Assembly: GCA_964655775.1 (NCBI GenBank)
Contig: CAZZNQ010000120.1
Location: forward strand, 1 to 9,633
Origin: CAZZNQ01 sp964655775
GTDB lineage: Bacteria > Planctomycetota > Brocadiia > SM23-32
DNA length: 9,633 nucleotides
Direction: 5' to 3'
Part shown: positions 6,643 to 9,633 of the stretch, piece after piece
Layout: every line of letters begins with the position of its first letter
How positions within the stretch are numbered: the stretch's first letter is position 1
Notes under the pieces: generated by a model
The model's input: only the letters and a program-made list of their open reading frames with translations
The model's database searches: none
Told to the model about the DNA's origin: nothing
Program-made: the position numbers and the translations under genes

Positions 6643-7631
6643 GAGCGGCGAGATTCCTCGAAAGACGGTCGCCCGTCTGGGAGCGCGTGGAGGAACTGGT
6701 GCGCGCGGGGCAAGGCGGTCTGCGCCGGCTATCGGACGACGAACTCCACGAACTGATTCGCCTTTACCCATCCGTCGCCGTCGATGTCGCCCGGGCGCGA
6801 ATGCTGGGGTTGCCGCAAGAGACGCAGCGCAGACTGAACCTGCTGGCGGTGGGCGCACACGGTCTTCTCTACAATCCGCCGCGCGCCCGTCCTCTGCGCC
6901 CGGTGCTGCGCTTCCTCGGCAGGGGGTATCCGCGCCTCTTTCGGCGGCTCTGGCCGTACGTCCTCGCCTCCGTCCTGATCGCCTTCTTCGCGGGGTTCGG
7001 CGCGTACACCAGCACACGACTGCAGCCGTCCAATGTGTATCTCTGTGTGCCGGGCTTCGTGATGTTCAGCGAGGATCGGGACATCGTCTCGGCGGAGGAC
7101 ATAAGCGAGCGTTTCCGGCAGATGCCTCACCCGCCGATGGCCGCCGGCATCATCACCAACAACATATCGGTGGCGTTCAACGCGTTCGCCGCCGGCATCA
7201 CGGCCGGCATCGGCACCTGCTACCTGCTTCTTTTCAACGGTATGATGCTGGGTGGACTGGCCGCCCATTTCGCCAATCACGGCCTGAGCTATCCGTTCTG
7301 GTCATTCATAATGCCGCACGGCGTGTTGGAGATCATGGCCATTCTGATCGCCGGCGCGGCTGGCCTGCGCATGGGCCTGTCGCTGGCCATGCCGGGGAAC
7401 TTGAGCCGACTGTCTTCCCTTCAGGCAGGTGCAAAGGAAGCGCTGCTGCTCGTGTTGGGTACCATCCCGATGTTCGTCATTGCGGGGACCATCGAGGGAT
7501 TCCTAACCCCCTCCTACCTGCCCGGAGGCGCCAAGATCGCCGTCGGCCTGGTCGCGGGGGGGAGCGTTGCCGCCTACCTGCTCCTGGGGGGACGACGCGC
7601 GCAGGCTGCTACAGTCGCCCCCGAGACTTGA
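6639..7631 (+). CDS. SpoIIM-like (stage II sporulation protein M family) membrane protein
   Basis: A 330-residue polytopic membrane protein of the SpoIIM/DUF95 family. In Bacillus SpoIIM belongs to the septal peptidoglycan-remodelling complex, but this longer version, found next to RDD, MoxR and DUF58, also occurs in non-sporulating bacteria and its role is unknown. Seen directly: a helical cytoplasmic N-terminus (1-100), a first membrane helix near 106-122, the conserved stretch NNISVAFNAFAAGI (174-187) leading into GTCYLLLFNGMMLGGL, then MPHGVLEIMAILIAGAAGLRMG (around 225-246), GTIEGFLTPS (283-292) and a last helix near 298-317. The start is GTG at 6639 within GTGA, overlapping the RDD stop by four bases, with AGGGGGAG just before it, so the two genes are translationally coupled. 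The 3' end overlaps the convergent DUF58 gene by 23 bases. Confidence 0.88.
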   Translation: MRAARFLERRSPVWERVEELVRAGQGGLRRLSDDELHELIRLYPSVAVDVARARMLGLPQETQRRLNLLAVGAHGLLYNPPRARPLRPVLRFLGRGYPRLFRRLWPYVLASVLIAFFAGFGAYTSTRLQPSNVYLCVPGFVMFSEDRDIVSAEDISERFRQMPHPPMAAGIITNNISVAFNAFAAGITAGIGTCYLLLFNGMMLGGLAAHFANHGLSYPFWSFIMPHGVLEIMAILIAGAAGLRMGLSLAMPGNLSRLSSLQAGAKEALLLVLGTIPMFVIAGTIEGFLTPSYLPGGAKIAVGLVAGGSVAAYLLLGGRRAQAATVAPET

Positions 7632-8919
7632 TCAGCGCGTATCTGTTCAGCAGCGCAGGCAGCACCATCTCCGGCCCTACGTCCAGCACGTCCACTCCCC
7701 GCCGGCGCATGGCGGCCAGGGCTTCCTGCCGGGCGGTAACCGCGTCCAGCGCCACGGCCTTCACGTAGGCATCCTCCGTCTCCCGAAGCGGCTGATCCGC
7801 CAGTTCCTGCACCTCGGGATTGCGCAGCGTGACGGCCATGGCCAGATGATAGCGTGCCATCTGCGCAAGGTAGTCCAGCACTTCGTTGCTGGCGTGACGG
7901 TCGATCACGTCGGTCATCAGGCAGACGAGGCTGCGCTTGCTGTGGCGAGCGGCCAGAAAGTGACACGCCCGACCGTAGTCCGACTCCACGAGCTGAGGCT
8001 GCAGCTTGTAGAGTGCCTGGACCACCTTCTCGATGCCGGCGATGTCCTGCACCACGGGCAGGTAGCTCTCAATCCGGTTGCTGAAGGCCAGCAGACCAAA
8101 CCTGTCGCGCTGGCGGAGGGCGACGTACGACAGCATCAGCGTGGCATTGATCAGGTAGTCGAGTCGATTCAGTCCCCGGAACTCGCCGGCCGTGGCGCGG
8201 CCCACGTCCAGCAGAACCAGTATGCTCTGACGGCGCTCGGGCTGGCGGTTGCGGATAACAAGTTGCCCGCGCCGGGCCGTTGCCTTCCAGTCCACGCGGG
8301 CCATCTCGTCGCCGGGCACGTACAGCCGCAGGCTCTCGAACTCCGTGCCCCGGCCCGCCTGCCGCAGCCTGGCCACGCCGGCCTCGCGCTCCATCCCCCG
8401 CCGCAGCAGCAGTTGATAGCGCGTGATGTTTTGCACGTTGGGCACCACCTGCAGCTCAGAAGCCTGCTTGAGCCTGAATTGCCGATAGAAGAGGCCGCGG
8501 GCCGGCAGGATGCGCACGTCCATGGCATCCAGCGTGTATGGGCCTCGGCGCCTGGCCGTCAAGCGGTACTGCAGCGTCGCCCGCTCGCCCGGGTCCAGGT
8601 CCACTTTGCACGCGGCCGGTTCCGTTTCCAGGTCTTCGGCAAGATCCTCGGCGACGGAGATCGTCTGACTCCTGCGCGAACGATTGACGATCTCGACCTC
8701 CACCGGCACGCCGACGCCCAGGGACACGCGCTCGGGTGCCCTGCGCTCAAAGTCGAAGCTGCGTCGGCGAGGCAGCGCGAGCAGATCCACGGTTGCGTAG
8801 ACGGCAAGGCTGAGCAGGTACAGGACGCCCACGGCGATCAGGGGCGGGAACAGCGCTCCCAGCACGAACAGCAGAGCGGGCGCCGCAACAGCGATGGCCA
8901 GTCGGCCTGAAGGCAGCAT
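7609..8919 (-). CDS. DUF58 / vWA-like protein, partner of MoxR
   Basis: A 436-residue protein of the DUF58 family, membrane-anchored by two N-terminal helices (about 8-24 and 26-46) that form a hairpin. A beta-rich region (about 60-150, GVPVEVEIVNRSRRSQTI and the segment RRRGPYTLDAMDVRI) follows. Then comes the DUF58 signature: GTEFESLRLYVPGDE (191-205), RVDWKATARRGQLVIRN (208-224), and a vWA-type first strand ILVLLDVGRAT with D238. The metal-site motif reads DVGRA and not the classic DxSxS, as in many DUF58 proteins. MTDVID (D337) is a likely second metal-site element. DUF58 proteins are regular partners of MoxR ATPases and are thought to take part in metal-dependent assembly or maturation of other envelope proteins. 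The ATG lies three bases after the moxR stop, so the genes are cotranscribed. The ribosome binding site is weak. Confidence 0.88.
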   Translation of the reverse strand: MLPSGRLAIAVAAPALLFVLGALFPPLIAVGVLYLLSLAVYATVDLLALPRRRSFDFERRAPERVSLGVGVPVEVEIVNRSRRSQTISVAEDLAEDLETEPAACKVDLDPGERATLQYRLTARRRGPYTLDAMDVRILPARGLFYRQFRLKQASELQVVPNVQNITRYQLLLRRGMEREAGVARLRQAGRGTEFESLRLYVPGDEMARVDWKATARRGQLVIRNRQPERRQSILVLLDVGRATAGEFRGLNRLDYLINATLMLSYVALRQRDRFGLLAFSNRIESYLPVVQDIAGIEKVVQALYKLQPQLVESDYGRACHFLAARHSKRSLVCLMTDVIDRHASNEVLDYLAQMARYHLAMAVTLRNPEVQELADQPLRETEDAYVKAVALDAVTARQEALAAMRRRGVDVLDVGPEMVLPALLNRYALIKSRGRL

Positions 8920-8922
8920 GGG

Positions 8923-9633
8923 CTATCTGGGTACCTCTACGCTGCTGAGAAGGCGGTTGACGCTGTCGTCGGCGGTCGCTCCCTCGATCTCCGCGTCCGG
9001 CTCCAGCAGCAGCCGGTGCCGCAGGACGGCGGGCGCCATCCTCTTCACGTCGTCGGGGGTCACGAACTCCCGCCCGACGATGACGGCCTGCGCCTTCGCG
9101 GCCAGCATGAGCATGATTGCCGCGCGCGGACTGGCGCCCAGAGACAGCTGCGGCAGACGCCGAGTGGCCCGGACGATGCCGGTTATGTACCGGCGCACGT
9201 CTTCCTCGCAGTGCACCCGCCGGACCATGGACCGCAGCTCCGACAGCGTTGCCACGTCCATCACCTGCTGCAGCCCGGATGAATCCAGACGCGTGCTGTC
9301 GAACCCGTCTTCCACTTTGTCCAGGATGGCCGCCTCCAAAGATTCGGCCGGATAGTCCACCAGTATCTTCAGCATGAACCGGTCAAGTTGGGCCTCCGGC
9401 AGCGGATACGTACCCTCGAATTCGATGGGGTTCTGAGTGGCGAAAACCGTAAACACCCGCGACATCGGGTGCGCCACGCCGTCCACCGTCGCCTGCCGTT
9501 CCTGCATCGCTTCCAGGAGTGCGGACTGCGTCTTGGCGGGCGCTCGGTTCACCTCGTCGGCCAGCACCACGTCCGCGAAGATGGGGCCGGGGCGGAACAC
9601 GAACTCGCCGCTGGCCGTGTTGTAGGTGTTCAC
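8923..9633 (-). CDS. MoxR-type AAA+ ATPase, C-terminal two-thirds (5' end outside window)
   Basis: The frame runs off the right edge, leaving 236 residues of a protein that is normally about 310-340 long. Numbered from the window edge, visible motifs are Walker B VVLADE (22-27) in the MoxR signature DEVNRAPAKTQSALLEAMQE, sensor 1 FATQNPIEFEGTYPLPEAQLDRF with N68 and the probable arginine finger R85, and sensor 2 GASPRA with R170. The lid domain includes VTPDDVKRMAPAVLRHR. Walker A lies beyond the window. MoxR ATPases act as hexameric chaperone-like machines on vWA-domain partners, and the adjacent DUF58 gene, three bases downstream, is the expected one. The GTG at 9633 is an internal codon, not a start. 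Promoter and upstream neighbours are not visible. Confidence 0.92.
   Translation of the reverse strand: MNTYNTASGEFVFRPGPIFADVVLADEVNRAPAKTQSALLEAMQERQATVDGVAHPMSRVFTVFATQNPIEFEGTYPLPEAQLDRFMLKILVDYPAESLEAAILDKVEDGFDSTRLDSSGLQQVMDVATLSELRSMVRRVHCEEDVRRYITGIVRATRRLPQLSLGASPRAAIMLMLAAKAQAVIVGREFVTPDDVKRMAPAVLRHRLLLEPDAEIEGATADDSVNRLLSSVEVPR

Noticed and set aside
5419..7017. 532-codon open frame on the - strand opposite RDD and spoIIM
   Set aside because: It covers parts of three convincing + strand features, including an intergenic region, and its translation is low-complexity.
7567..8910. 447-codon open frame on + opposite DUF58
   Set aside because: The - strand encodes an unmistakable DUF58 protein with the family signature. 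The + frame is rich in His, Gln and Arg and has no motif.

Overview
The window joins two stretches of bacterial DNA with different character, separated by about 1 kb of DNA that I cannot read as genes. No tool was run, so taxonomic statements rest on remembered family signatures.

Left block (1 to about 3345, very GC-rich, all on the + strand): the 3' end of an unrecognised gene, an alpha/beta hydrolase of the proline iminopeptidase-related type, a YqeG-like HAD phosphatase, and the N-terminal part of a type IV pilus assembly ATPase. That ATPase carries three successive MshEN/GSPII-type N-terminal domains, the layout of Thermus PilF, and its N-terminus (MAVLSIGDKRLG) closely resembles Thermus PilF as I remember it. 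This points to the Deinococcota, perhaps a high-GC lineage such as the Trueperaceae. A leaderless-type promoter in front of the HAD gene fits that group.

Junction and spacer (about 3336 to 4350): the pilF reading frame loses its homology between about 3336 and 3350, just as the catalytic domain starts, and stops 9 to 13 codons later. The following ~970 bases are lower in GC and hold no convincing gene. They contain a degenerate tandem repeat (four cores at 55, 62 and 55 base spacing, consensus core with inverted arms) and a perfect 11-base direct repeat. The junction is either a real insertion or rearrangement or an assembly chimera. The sequence alone cannot decide.

Right block (4351 to 9633, moderately high GC with more relaxed codon use): an M14 zinc carboxypeptidase-like gene, then an envelope-associated cluster. 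RDD membrane protein and SpoIIM-like protein are translationally coupled on +. They face DUF58 and a MoxR AAA+ ATPase on -, whose 5' end lies outside the window. MoxR and DUF58 (a vWA-like protein) form a recurrent chaperone-like pair. RDD and SpoIIM-like proteins are frequent neighbours, and the convergent SpoIIM/DUF58 layout recalls the mycobacterial moxR2 locus. Cluster content alone does not fix the phylum (Actinobacteria, Chloroflexi and Armatimonadota are all possible).

Most notable points: the broken pilF junction, the repeat array at the junction, a hydrolase whose nucleophile serine is replaced by glycine, and an RDD protein whose cytoplasmic tail carries an internal duplication.
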